Positions 36,631 through 47,339 of a DNA stretch of 64,000 nucleotides are shown piece after piece (the first letter of the stretch is position 1; every line of letters starts with the position of its first letter). Location of the stretch: positions 56,711,849 through 56,775,848 of the forward strand of contig CP136062.1 of the NCBI GenBank assembly GCA_032622095.1, in the 5' to 3' direction. The notes below the pieces were generated by a model. That model was given only the letters and a program-made list of their open reading frames with translations, was not told the origin of the DNA and did not search any database. Both the position numbers and the translations under genes were made by a program. Origin of the DNA: Siphonodentalium dalli (taxonomy: Eukaryota; Mollusca; Scaphopoda; Gadilida; Siphonodentaliidae).

Positions 36631-37630
36631 CGCCCGATTTTGACAGAATTGTATACTCTCATTAAGTAGACATGGATAAACTTTTTTATGCAGCCTGTGT
36701 CAGGGAGGACGCAGTTATATAGGAGTGGGTGTAATATAGTGTGTCATGTTGACGTATTTCTCGATGGGTTAATATATAATGCTATGCTAATTATGGTCTG
36801 AAATGACTAATATCGAGATTTCTGGTGACCATTCAACGTTTGATACCATTTGATGTCCCGATGGGTATATTCTTGGAGTTCTGACATGTCACGAAGCTTC
36901 GGTACATGTCACGAAGCTTCAGTACATAGGATGAAAAACCGCCACAGATTTGGGGTTAATGATGCAAGGTCACATTTTTCGCCAGATTTCGACAGAACTA
37001 TATACTTTCATTAAGTAGACATGGATAAACGTCTTGTATGTAGCACTGTGTCAGGGCTGAAGTAAAGCAGTTATATAGGGTGGGTGTAATATAGTGTGTC
37101 ATTTTGACATAATTACACCATGGATTAATATATATTTCTGTGATAGTTACGATCTGAAATGACTGATATCGAAGTTTATGGTGACGTTGATGCCATTTGA
37201 CGGTACGTGTCACGAAGCTTCGGTAAATTGGATGAAAAATCGCCACAGATTTGGGGTTAACGATGCGAGGTCACATTTTTCACCAGATTTTGACGGAACT
37301 GTATAGTCTCATTAAGTAGACATCGATAATCTTCTTACATGTAGCCCTGTGTCAGAGAGGGAGCAGTTATATAGGGTGGGTGTAATATAGTGTGTAATTA
37401 TGACATATTCCTCGATGGGTTAATATCGATGCTAATTATGATCTGAAATTATTAATATCCGGGTTTCTGGTCACCATTCAACGTTTGTTATCGGTGCCAT
37501 ATGATGTCCTGTGGTGGTATATTCCTGGAGTTCTGACACGTCACGAAGCTTCGGCACATGGCACGAAGCTTCGGTACATTGGATGAAAAACCGCCACAGG
37601 TTTGGGTTTAAGAATACATTGTCAATTGTT
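36631..37630. repeat. Satellite-like tandem repeat, three copies of ~300-350 bp
   Basis: Copies begin at about 36631, 36980 and 37281 with CGCC(C/A)GATTT(T/C)GACAG, each followed by CATTAAGTAGACAT and GGGTGGGTGTAATATAGTGT. Each copy carries one or two CACGAAGCTTCGGTACAT motifs, which contain the perfect palindrome ACCGAAGCTTCGGT in several instances. One more diverged ACCGAAGCTTCG occurs at 37882. The ORFs are repeat translations. Confidence 0.8.
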
Positions 37631-37639
37631 TTGCCACAG

Positions 37640-38630
37640 CGCTGGGGGATAAGTACCCAGGGCCACATGATTCTTCTTATTTCGATATTACTGTATACTG
37701 TTTTTAATAACGATACACCTTTATTAACTTCATGTTGAATGAAGCAGTCACAGTATAATTTTCTATTATTGAACATTTAACTTGAATGTCACGAATAATC
37801 GGTACATTCGTGTTTTTGTTTCGACGCCGACTGTAAGCATACATCTGATTTAAATATAGTAATATATGAATAATAATTAATGTACCGAAGCTTCGTATCT
37901 ATAGGTTACAAACACCTAATTATTTTCCATAGATGAGAGTGTTAACTAAAAGTCCCTCCGGCCATGGGTTAAGCCTATTTGAACTTCAAGTGGTCAATTT
38001 TTCCTTAGAACGTCATCCGTTGCACCAGTATGTGACAACAAACGCGCCCTTTTCGGTATTTTTTTTCAAACGATAATCTTGCATTTCTACAACTACCCCA
38101 TTAATGCACATAAATCAGCAGCATAAAAATATCCAGACCCATTCCATATTTCCCTCAATGATAATCAACCAATCAGCAGCCAGATTTTTTTGTTATGCTG
38201 ACTCGAGTTTCCCTACACAACTTCAAGAAGCGTAACTCTATATAATTAGTTGCTTGTAACATATTATTGTAAAGAAAATCGAACCTTGATCGTGTAAACC
38301 GCGCAAATTTTACAAAAACAGCTTTACTTTGATACGATAGAAATATAGGAGTCATTGGACATCCTATTATCTCCCAGTGGTCCTTTAACCCACATACCCC
38401 GTTTTAAAATTTATTTGGGTAAGAAATAACACCGATACTCTATTCCTGATAACTCTGGAAGCACAGTTTAGTAGAAAGTTACTAATGTCGCATGTCATGC
38501 TTGTCATATACATATATACTGCACAGTGCTGCACAGTGTCTCATGCCCCATGTCCATCCACTCTCTAACGGGAATATTATGACCACAAATGTGATCACAC
38601 CCAAATTTCAGGATTTTTCATCATAATTTA
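37640..38630. other. Non-coding stretch
   Basis: No domain or repeat recognised apart from the stray satellite motif near 37885. Confidence 0.4.
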
Positions 38631-38631
38631 A

Positions 38632-39516
38632 TTTGTAAAATCCGACTCGCTATATGGTTGCGAAATATGGGCCTCTGATATCAACCTCAACAATATAGAT
38701 ACTGCGCCATGTGAATCGTCTCATCTCAATTTTTGCAAACGAGCACTTGGAGTAAACAGGAAAGCATCAAATCACGCGGTACGTGCTGAGCTTGGGAGAT
38801 ACCCCGTTGTTTATGAAGCATTATCTCGTGCTGCTAAATATGCGTTAAAAATATCGACTGCAGACAAACATTCCCTCGTTCATAAATCAGCCACAATGTC
38901 CGATGACCGCATAATCCCAAATAAGTGGTCCTTTAACTTTGACATTCCAAAACTCACGGAAATTATTGATAAAACTGATCAGTATTTGAAGAAAGTTCAA
39001 CACACTATTTGTGATAGTTTCAAGGTTGACCATGTGTCGTGTTTCAGAAGAGATATATATAACGATGAAAAACCATCAGGTAAGAACAAATTGAGGGTGT
39101 ATAGAGAAATAATAAGTGATTACCGATTGGAGCCATATTTGGACATAGTAAAAAATATCGAAGTAAGAAAGATCTTCAGCAAATTGCGGATTAGCAATCA
39201 TACTCTAGAAATTGAAAAAGGGCGCCATAAACAACCGAAGATTCCTGTAGACAAGAGAATATGCAGAAAATGTGGATTGGAAACGGAAACCGAGGAACAT
39301 TTTATTTTAAAATGTCCTATTTACAAAAGCATTCGTCTCCGTTTCTTTGACGAAATAAATAAAGTAAATCACAAGTTTATTAATATGACTGATGCCCAAA
39401 AATTCATTTTCTTACTGCGAAATGACAAAACAGAAACATGCAATATCATCTGTAACATGGTCCGTCTCTTTTTCCACAAAAGGTCTGAAACACCAGATTT
39501 TCAACAACAAACATGA
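38632..39516 (+). pseudogene. 5'-truncated non-LTR retrotransposon: RT C-terminal region
   Basis: The frame is open from 38632 without an ATG until 38896. It reads LYGCEIWASDINL, SHLNFCKRALGVNRKASNHA, AELGRYPVVYEALSRAAKYA, later LRISNHTLEIEKGRHK, and a zinc finger CRKCGLETETEEHFILKCPIY. This is the post-RT region and CCHC tail of a CR1/L2-group non-LTR polymerase, where the FCK-LG-V...SN-AV..ELGR-P block is highly recognisable. The RT catalytic core is missing, so it is a 5' truncation. No internal stop is seen in ~295 codons, which suggests a recent insertion. The ATG at 38896 is not a real start. Confidence 0.85.
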
Positions 39517-39642
39517 ATTTTTTCCATTTTAATTATGATTACAATTGTGTATACTTATTGTATCATATATATATTTATTGTTATTAATGTTGTGACATCG
39601 GCCCCGTGTGGGTGTAATTGTCAATAAACTTATCTTATCTTA
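39517..39642 (+). mobile_element. 3' UTR and terminal microsatellite of the non-LTR element
   Basis: After the stop codon comes AT-rich sequence with GACATCGGCCCCGTGTGGGT, then AATAAACTTATCTTATCTTA. A short TTATC-type repeat at the extreme 3' end, in place of poly(A), is characteristic of CR1/L2-type elements and fixes the 3' terminus. Confidence 0.7.
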
Positions 39643-39649
39643 ACGCACA

Positions 39650-40480
39650 TGATAGAAAGGCATATGTATAAGTTTTGAAAACTAGTTACGTATATCTACC
39701 ATACGCCTTAAGAAATTGATCTAATTTTGAACAGTACAATGTTTAATTGGATTTGAATTAGACCCCCATCAACTTAGAAAACAAGTAGAAACCTTCTTAA
39801 ATCCATTTAAAAACATTGTAGAAGACAAGTTGTAAATTATTTAACACTATTAAAATAATTAATGGCGAATTTAACCATTAAAATCATACTAAGATGAAAT
39901 GGTTGCAATTTGGACGATTTTGCATAAAAAAAAAAATTTAAATGGTAAAAAAAATAAAAAAATTTAAATTCTTCAATTTGATTTAGCACGATTAGTTATT
40001 TAACATTATTAACACAATTACTATACAACTTAATCACCAAAATCATACTAAAATGAAATGGTTACAAATTGAAAAAAAATTGAAAAATTTGGGCTAAAAA
40101 CGTAGAAAAATGCCCAAAAAATCGAAAAAACCAAAGAAGGCTACAAATTTGTTCTTGCTATCATAATTTTTCTTCATTACCATACCTAAAACATTAAAAA
40201 TAACATGGTCGCAGCTTGTCCGTCAATATGAGCAATACTACCTCCCGATCTCCTAGACTAACTGGACTAAATGTACTTTAAAAAAAATCTTAGTCGACTT
40301 TGATGAGCTCTTAAATGTAAAAAAAACGCACATTTTCGTCGACATTTGTATTTCGGAGAAAAATAGCGAACGGCTGCTTAAACTCGTCTAATGATTGAAA
40401 ATGTTCGGCCATGTAATAGCAATTATTCCACGACATAGTTCATATACAGGAGAATGTTATTGAACGACATAGTCCATGTA
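39650..40480. other. A/T-rich non-coding stretch
   Basis: Long A-runs and repeated AATCATACTAA(A/G)ATGAAATGGTT words at about 39884 and 40046, hinting at a diverged direct repeat. No gene. Confidence 0.45.
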
Positions 40481-40489
40481 CATGCTAAT

Positions 40490-41020
40490 GCACAGCGAAA
40501 GATGTATTTGTTACACGCTTATATCAGTACGTCGTTGATATTACAAGTTCACCGTCAAGTTACATGTCGGATATTATCTACACCCTTGACAAATATAACA
40601 TGACAGAGACCCTTGAGAACTACATCGAAAATTCAATATTCCCGATGAAATCCACTTGGAAATGTGCGGTAAAAGAATCATGGTCAAGAAGTTGACAAGA
40701 ACTAATACTGAATATTGGGAAATGGGAAATGGGCGTGAATCAGGATACCCGACTTGCCAGGTTCTCTGCCATCCATCAAACGCTATGCGTGTCCCTGATA
40801 TGGAAAAATTGCCACAAATACCCAACCCATATATAGAAAATCTTATTTCTATCCTGGAAACAAATGAGAAAATTGCCTATTATGTGACAAGAAATACAAA
40901 GATCGCGTCAAACATGCCCTAATTGACTGTTCTTCCATTTGCGATGATCGAAATAGTGTTGAATTCGAGCTGCTCAGTAAACGTTTTTCATGTAAACATT
41001 TATTTTCAGTATGACAAACT
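40490..41020 (+). pseudogene. Decayed non-LTR fragment related to the element at 41.2-42.9 kb
   Basis: The plus strand reads SDIIYTLDKYNMTETLENYI, then FPMKSTWKCAVKESW, matching residues DIIEILNLYDLYHVLTTYV and FPTKSSWKNLVQ of the neighbouring intact frame. After several stops and a frameshift comes NCLLCDKKYKDRVKHALIDC SSICDDRN, corresponding to its C-terminal finger (C-x2-C...H-x4-C). It is an old copy of the same family in opposite orientation, lacking the RT core. Confidence 0.7.
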
Positions 41021-41034
41021 GGGTGGAGAATCCA

Positions 41035-41188
41035 AAACGCGCGTTATGTTGTCATGTATCCATAGTAACATATACTGTACTCTCGAAGAAGAAAACAGAC
41101 TAATATATTTTTTCGTGAACAAAGCTGCATTCCCATGGAAAGCATAATTATGTTGATCGTTTGACTTTAAGTCCTGACTATGGCTGCG
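41035..41188. repeat. 154-bp direct repeat, left copy (target-site duplication)
   Basis: Begins AAACGCGCGTTATGTTGTCA and ends CTATGGCTGCG. It matches 42934-43087 with one substitution (GATCG versus GTTCG near the end). It abuts the 3' end of the retrotransposon exactly. Confidence 0.85.
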
Positions 41189-41189
41189 A

Positions 41190-42934
41190 TATATTTATTG
41201 TGGACCTCCAGTTTGGAGAAGAATATGTATAGTTCATGTAAATATAACAACAATATACAAAGTCGTGGGTTGATAATGTGATTATTGTCCTCGAATCACT
41301 TGGCACAAGATGAACAGAAATGTAGCAGTGTCGATAATTATTTTGTCCATGTGTTGTTCTATTTCCACCGGGTACTGCATGACGTCGGTGCCGAGTAGAA
41401 ATGCACAAAGTTCTATATCGCTTAACGAGTCTATATACAAAAAGGCGGCAACGCCGTATTGGTCAGTTATGCAATCCAGATAGTCGTTCCTCAGGACGAC
41501 AGAACAGGGTGAATTACAGTGGCGGATTGCGTGTATTAACTCACAGTTATATGTATTTATACATGCACAACATGTCAAATTGTTACTGTATGTTGTCTTG
41601 TTTAGCAATAAGGCAAGATTTCGCAGTTGTTTATTATATCGTGGGTAATCTCGCAGGATTCTCCAAATGTTCCAACATGATGCTGGGTCTCCGTGCACAA
41701 TTTTAAACACATCGAGGTTTCTATCGACGGACACAGATCGGCACCATTCTCGATGATAGTTCTGTCTGACTGCTGTCTGCACAAGATTTTTCCAAGAAGA
41801 TTTCGTTGGGAATATTCCAGTTTTCACGTATGTTGTTAGCACATGATACAGGTCATAGAGATTTAATATTTCAATGATATCCGGGACGAATCCAGTTGTT
41901 TGACGAGCGAAAAGGGTGAGCTGGAAAAATTTCTGGAGAAAGATCGTAAGAGGTACCTGGTGTCCTTGAGGCAGATGGATTAGTTCGGAGAGAAAATTTA
42001 GTTTGTTGATGTGTATCTCCGTCTCAAGCGGTATTAATCCAAGGAGACTCATCGCAACGTTAGTCGGGGTCCGAGTCGGGAGCGTTTGGATGTGTTTGAC
42101 ACATAAACGGTATGCCTTTTCCATTGAATACATGACAGTGTTGTTTGTGATATTCAGCAACTGACAACCATATAGAGCTTTTGGCAGCACGATTGATCCT
42201 AACAGATTTGCCATTGTTAGTGGTGTGCACGATTTGAGCAAACCTCTTCCAGCGATACTAAAGTACGATTTTCGTAATTTTTCCGAAAGAATTGAGCTCC
42301 GTGTTGTATCAGCTTGAAATTTGCACTGTTTGATTCCAAGATGAACACAGTTGTTGGATTCTGGAAGCGGTTGATCACCAAGAAACCATTGTCTATCGTT
42401 GAGTTTATCTTGACGTTTTGTCTCGTTAAATACAACAATTGTGCTTTTCGTCGTTGAGAAATTAAATCTCCACTGCCGACTGTATCTGTAACAGATGTCG
42501 ATGAGGCTATCAAGACCCGATTTCGTGAGTGATATCAGAGCAATATCGTCGGCCGCAGACGGCGAAGTACACGGAATTTCAGAGATGTGTAGGCCATTTC
42601 TGGATTTGGTCAAAGTTTCCAGCAAATCATTTATATACACAAGATAAAAAAAGGGAGAAGTCACTGCCCCTTGTCTTGTTCCTTGTAGAACGTCGAATGG
42701 TTCAGAAAGAGATCCGTTATATAGCACATGGCTTTTACAATATTGGTGCATATTTGTCACAAGTCGCAGAATTTTTCCATTGAAACCCATGTCATGAAGT
42801 TTTATCAGAAGGCCCTCGTGCCATACACGATCAAAGGCCTTCTGCGAATCCAAGAAGCACACATATGCTCGGGCATCAAGGTCATGGAGATACGAGATAG
42901 ACTCTTGGAGAACGAATGAAGTCACGAGGCAGTA
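41190..42934 (-). mobile_element. 5'-truncated non-LTR retrotransposon, recently inserted
   Basis: The element runs from its truncated 5' end at about 42934 to a 3' end near 41190, where the minus strand reads TCCACAATAAATATATC. It is bounded by two 154-bp direct repeats (41035-41188 and 42934-43087). It carries the RT core, the C-terminal region and finger, and a ~90-bp 3' UTR. No long poly(A) is present; the terminus is an AATAAATATAT tract. Confidence 0.8.
41282..42934 (-). CDS. Non-LTR reverse transcriptase, 5'-truncated but otherwise open
   Basis: About 550 element codons with no stop. The translated frame continues upstream to an ATG at 43210, but its first 92 residues come from the flanking direct repeat and a MITE arm and are not RT. 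Numbering from that ATG: TSFVLQESISYL at 97-108, catalytic motif A VCFLDSQKAFDRVW (117-130), motif B QGTRQGAVTSPFFYLVYIND (176-195), motif C PSAADDIALIS (217-227), motif D WRFNFSTTKSTIVVF, and motif E HLGI (290-293). The C-terminus has a Cys/His finger (CCACINTYNCELIHAIRHC). The metal-binding DD pair is present, but the first residue of the YxDD box is Ala. The fingers domain and the endonuclease are missing, so the copy cannot be autonomous. Best placed in the CR1/jockey superclade; the exact clade is unsure. Confidence 0.85.
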   Translation of the reverse strand, partial: YCLVTSFVLQESISYLHDLDARAYVCFLDSQKAFDRVWHEGLLIKLHDMGFNGKILRLVTNMHQYCKSHVLYNGSLSEPFDVLQGTRQGAVTSPFFYLVYINDLLETLTKSRNGLHISEIPCTSPSAADDIALISLTKSGLDSLIDICYRYSRQWRFNFSTTKSTIVVFNETKRQDKLNDRQWFLGDQPLPESNNCVHLGIKQCKFQADTTRSSILSEKLRKSYFSIAGRGLLKSCTPLTMANLLGSIVLPKALYGCQLLNITNNTVMYSMEKAYRLCVKHIQTLPTRTPTNVAMSLLGLIPLETEIHINKLNFLSELIHLPQGHQVPLTIFLQKFFQLTLFARQTTGFVPDIIEILNLYDLYHVLTTYVKTGIFPTKSSWKNLVQTAVRQNYHREWCRSVSVDRNLDVFKIVHGDPASCWNIWRILRDYPRYNKQLRNLALLLNKTTYSNNLTCCACINTYNCELIHAIRHCNSPCSVVLRNDYLDCITDQYGVAAFLYIDSLSDIELCAFLLGTDVMQYPVEIEQHMDKIIIDTATFLFILCQVIRGQ

Positions 42935-43087
42935 AACGCGCGTTATGTTGTCATGTATCCATAGTAACATATACTGTACTCTCGAAGAAGAAAACAGACT
43001 AATATATTTTTTCGTGAACAAAGCTGCATTCCCATGGAAAGCATAATTATGTTGTTCGTTTGACTTTAAGTCCTGACTATGGCTGCG
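42934..43087. repeat. 154-bp direct repeat, right copy (target-site duplication)
   Basis: Same 154 bp, abutting the truncated 5' end of the retrotransposon. Its last seven bases GGCTGCG are also the first bases of the MITE at 43081-43697, so the MITE predates the retrotransposon insertion. Confidence 0.85.
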
Positions 43088-43697
43088 GACACACATACCA
43101 CAGTAGCGATGACATAGTAGGTGTGACAATTTATTATGGTGGAGTTTGGTGACCGCTGAGTTTCCACACAATGAGTTGACTGGACCAATTAACCAATTGC
43201 GTTTCACCAAAGTTGATCTCTGCTTAATGCTTATTACGTTTTGCTACATTGCATTCTCTACGATATATATAATTGCACGATCGATCTCTATAATTGTGTT
43301 TGACCGTGGCAATCCCTCATTCACTCACATATCATGCACGTAGAATTTTATTGATATATATGGTCTCACTGCATGTTTATCTACTTATATTAATTTCAGT
43401 TCTCCAATTGCGTTTTTAATTTTGCAACGTTTAGTTCTACGCATAATTCCGCTAACATTATCACGTTGGCCGACGAAGCTGTGTCGGAACTGTTGGCGGA
43501 AATGCAGCTGACAGAAAGTATCTGGAATAAACAAAGCGAACAATATATACCAAAACAAGAAAAAGGCTGATCAAAACGAACGGCATGGCTAGCTATGGCA
43601 TATCAATTGTGACAAACAATTGTCACCAAACTCCACCATAATAAATTGTCACACCTACTATGCCATAGCTACTGTGGTACGTGTGTCCGCAGCCTAT
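43081..43697. mobile_element. 617-bp MITE with ~80-bp terminal inverted repeats
   Basis: The left end GGCTGCGGACACACATACCA runs to GGAGTTTGGTGACC, and the reverse complement occupies 43608-43697 with a few mismatches. TAT flanks both ends. The interior has no transposase frame. Confidence 0.8.
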
Positions 43698-43699
43698 AT

Positions 43700-45340
43700 C
43701 CCAAAATAAACTATATCTACCGTGACATGGAAGTTGCATGCGCCACCGCGCATTTTCATATCATGGTTCTCTGCGCGTCGTTCAATATCAATATATAACT
43801 AAACGAAAACTACACTTGTAATTATAATAGATCAATAGAGCTAGGCACTCAATAAATATTAATTCAGATTCACACTCTTGACAATCTGGTTAATGTTACA
43901 CTGTTCGTCCGTTGTGTGTTTGTACATATGTCTGTTTCTCTACATATGACTTCCAGTCTGATTGTCGTGTATGTCTGCATGCCCGGCTGTTTTTTGTATG
44001 CCTGTCACTGGGGTATGCGTGTGTGCAGGAATGTATGCGGTTGTCAGGTGCCTGTGTGAGTCTACTGTTCCCGTTTGCATATACTTGTTGACTAGTTAGC
44101 CCGCATGTGTAAGTGTGTTACCCACATATAGCCCGCTTATGATCGTCTAATTATGACTGGCTTGTAGTATATATATGTTCACCATTTTTTCTTTTTTGTA
44201 TAGATTGTATTATGTATGAGTTAGATTGTATTATGTATGAATTAATGTTTGTTCACATACATGAAATATGATATTTATATATATGTATCTCCAGACCTGG
44301 AGGATAATAAAGATATATATATATATATAGTCTGAGTGAACATATATTTATATTTAAAACAGTCCAGAAATTCATAATTATGACCTATATATGCGGACTA
44401 TACGGCAATGCTCAATAATAATTATAATAGTTATATTATTGTCATAGTAAATATCCAAATATATGGATTGATTAGATATAGCTGATGCTCGGCACGACAA
44501 GTGGCACAACACGTATTGCTTCAATGACACCCAATATAAGATACATTAGACATGGCGTAATAAATAGCACATGCATATACGAATTCAGTACCCGCCTCCG
44601 ACAAGTCCACGACGGGACACGACTCGAATTATGCAGCATAATATTGTTTGCTTTGTCACGATATTGTTTTTTGTTATCATGTCCACCGATGATAATGTCA
44701 TTTGTGGAGACGGCAAATATAAACCATGCATGTATATGCTTACAGCCGAATCCACTCCCCAAATACATGTATACACAAGCAACATGGTAACATGTATTAC
44801 CAATATATGATATTGTACTTTATATTCTGAGTGGGAATAAATATTATTAAGCCAACTTGATAAGTGAGTACTGGGCGCTGGGGATTTTATTTATAGACAT
44901 GGGAATTTTTGGGACGGATTTAAAAGTCGAAATGCGACCCTGAGGCCGAGTCCAGTAAAAGGTGTAGTTGGGCACTTCAATTTCGTTTATTGTCATTTAC
45001 ATTATTATGGCAATAATGTTGATTTTTGGTTTGTGATAAGCTATGTCATTACAAATAAAATATATGAAAAAGATAATTTGTAAGTCTTATATTTCAACTT
45101 TTATAGACATTTTTCGTTCTGCAGCCCACTGGGGGTTGTGGTCGGAGACGGCCGAGTCGGCCGCCGGTTCGTTAATTATAGTTGCTGGTTGTTATTGTTA
45201 TTTTAACGGAATTCTGAGTTGGTCATTCACGAAACCAATATATTTTATATTCTATAATTACAATCATGGGTATATAATATATGATCTTGAGCGCGTTATT
45301 GACACCACCAGGTGTAATCGGTCTCATGCAGGTTTTATGG
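43700..45340. other. AT-rich non-coding stretch
   Basis: Contains a (TA)n run near 44311-44330 and a tandem TTAGATTGTATTATGTATGA pair at 44201-44240. The overlapping ~100-codon frames on both strands at 44472-44810 have no recognisable domain. Confidence 0.4.
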
Positions 45341-45347
45341 TTTTTTC

Positions 45348-45447
45348 CAGTTTATTAGTTTAAAGGTCAAACTTCGCGAATAGGAGGCCGGTCACCGGTT
45401 TATTAGTTTAAAAGTCGAACTGCGCGACCAGGAGGCCGGTCACCGGT
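45348..45447. repeat. Two-copy 50-bp tandem repeat
   Basis: TTTATTAGTTTAAA(G/A)GTC(A/G)AAC...AGGAGGCCGGTCACCGGT is repeated once. A further direct pair, CAATTTCGTTTATTGTC, flanks the region (44978 and 45466), so the ~490 bp between may be a diverged duplication. GACGGCCGAGTCGGCCGCC at 45149 is a local GC-rich palindrome. Confidence 0.65.
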
Positions 45448-45607
45448 AAACGGTGTTGTTAGGAATTTCAATTTCGTTTATTGTCCTTTACATTATTAGA
45501 GAGTTTGCGATACCCGTTGGACGGGAACGGGTACGGTAGATCGGTTAACTTGGGTACTTTCGATGCAGCGCATAAACCGACAAGAAAACCATAGTCAGAA
45601 ATGGTAA

Positions 45608-46066
45608 CGCCACCAATATCAAGCCTCACCTACAGGAAGAAATAAACTGAGAACATATCGACTTTTTAAACATGACTACTATATCGAACCTTACCTTATC
45701 CACACTAGCTCAATATATGATAGAATCGCATTCGCTCGCTTTCGGATAAGTAATCACCCATTGCTCATAGAAAAAGGCAGACACGCAAACCCCCCTGTAG
45801 ATGTAGAGAAAAGAATATGTCTATTTTGTAAACGTGGCTCTATAGAAGATGAATTTCATTTTCTGATGGACTGCTCGTTTTATGCGGGCCTTAGAAATGA
45901 TTTATTATCGATGATTAGTTCTGTACACCACCATTTTGATAAACTTTGCCCACTAGAGAAATTTAAAGTGATTATGACCAACGATTGTCCTGAAATTTGT
46001 GCAGGTGTATGTAATCTGATCCGGAGGTTCTTTGAATTGAGATCTGATTATTGCATTAACACCTAA
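45608..46066 (+). pseudogene. 5'-truncated non-LTR fragment: RT C-terminal finger region
   Basis: Open in frame from just after a TAA at 45605. It reads NKLRTYRLFKHDYYIEPYL, FARFRISNHPLLIEKGRHA, then CLFCKRGSIEDEFHFLMDCS. It is the same protein family as 38632-39516 (NKLRVYREI..., LRISNHTLEIEKGRHK) but clearly diverged, so a separate insertion. The 3' UTR runs to about 46335, ending AATAAATTCTATTCTATTCT, a TTCTA-type terminal microsatellite marking the 3' end of the element. Confidence 0.8.
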
Positions 46067-46490
46067 TTGGCTGACGGTTATTGGATACCAGTGGCCTCTG
46101 ATAATAACTGTGATATCGTATTTACAGTCGTAGCACAACTGTAAGTAATCAAACAAGCATTCCGTGGTAGATTGCCGCGGCGTGAATAATCATTATCATT
46201 TGTATTATTATTTGAATGCTTTGGTACTTCTTTTCGTCATGATTCCTATTTTGATTGTTTATTCATTATGTATTCTCAGCAACCTGTCCTTATATATGGA
46301 TGTTCTTGCTAATAAATTCTATTCTATTCTATTCATAATAATATTATTAGCCATAAATATAAATTATAATATAATTATACTATAAACTAGCTTTCAAATT
46401 TTATGTGGGAAATTTGCATACTTCCATATTTCAAGTTTTCCCGTTTCTCGTGTTATAAATTACATTCTTCAAACTGTCTTCTTTATTACA

Positions 46491-47060
46491 CAAGCTGATA
46501 GGCCCGACTTCGTCCGGGCTGTTTCCATCTGATTTCCGGCGAAAGGTGCGATTTGACCTTGAATTGACTATTTGAGGTCAGGGTCATGATTTGACCCGTC
46601 CAAAACACACCCACCCCGGAGAAAAGTACCCCTAGGTATCAAATTTCGTCGAAATCCGTCCGTTTTAACCCACTTGACCTTTAATTAACAATTTTGAATG
46701 TCAAGGTAAGGTCGGAGTCATGATTTGACCCGTCCAAAACACTCCCCCGACAAAAGTACCCATAGGTATCAAATTTCGTCGAAATCCAGCCGTTTTACCA
46801 GATTTGCCTTTGATTGACCACATTGAAGGTCAAGGTCACGCCGAGGTCACGATTTGACTCGTTCAAAACACTCCCCGGACAAAAGTATCCCTAGGTATCA
46901 AATTTCGCCGAAATTCGTCCGTTTTACTCAAATTTACCTTGCATTGACAGTTTTAAATGCCAAGGTCAGGTCGGGGTCACGATTTGACCCGTCCAAAACA
47001 CTTCCGTGACACAAATACCACTAAGTATCAAATTAAGTTGAAATCTATGGAAAGCCGAAG
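46491..47060 (-). mobile_element. Helitron-like 3' region with ~130-bp internal tandem repeats
   Basis: On the minus strand the end reads AGCCCGGACGAAGTCGGGCC, a hairpin, then TATCAGCTTG at 46491. This resembles a Helitron terminus (hairpin close to a CTRR end), but the end is CTTG rather than CTAG. Inward lie four tandem copies of ~130 bp, marked on the plus strand by GATTTGACCCGTCCAAAACA at 46588, 46722, 46851 (variant) and 46981, and by GGTATCAAATTTCG(T/C)CGAAAT. The 5' end was not found. Confidence 0.55.
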
Positions 47061-47339
47061 AGGACATGTTAGTTGCTAATTGCTAGATATACGACGCACG
47101 ACTTGTCGCGGTTTCTAAAGGTGTTTCAAACTAGGAGATAGAAGTATTCTGCGTTTCAAATGGTGATGAATTATAGTATTTTATTCAAATGTTATGGCAT
47201 AAATTGTTATTAAAACCGTATATACTATACAAAAATCAATGACTCAACAATTAAGTGGGCCTTTAAACAAAGTCACAATTGCAGTTAGGCTCATCTCATA
47301 CTCGTGATATTTCTTCAGTGATATTCTGCTGCGCCGTTT

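Noticed and set aside
36998-37246. 82-codon minus ORF
   Set aside because: Lies wholly inside the 300-350-bp satellite.
42217-42919. Plus-strand and alternative minus-strand ORFs of 63-98 codons
   Set aside because: Antisense or shifted-frame shadows of the reverse transcriptase frame.
44472-44810. Four overlapping ORFs of 72-101 codons on both strands
   Set aside because: Mutually antisense with no domain, hydrophobic pattern or splice support.
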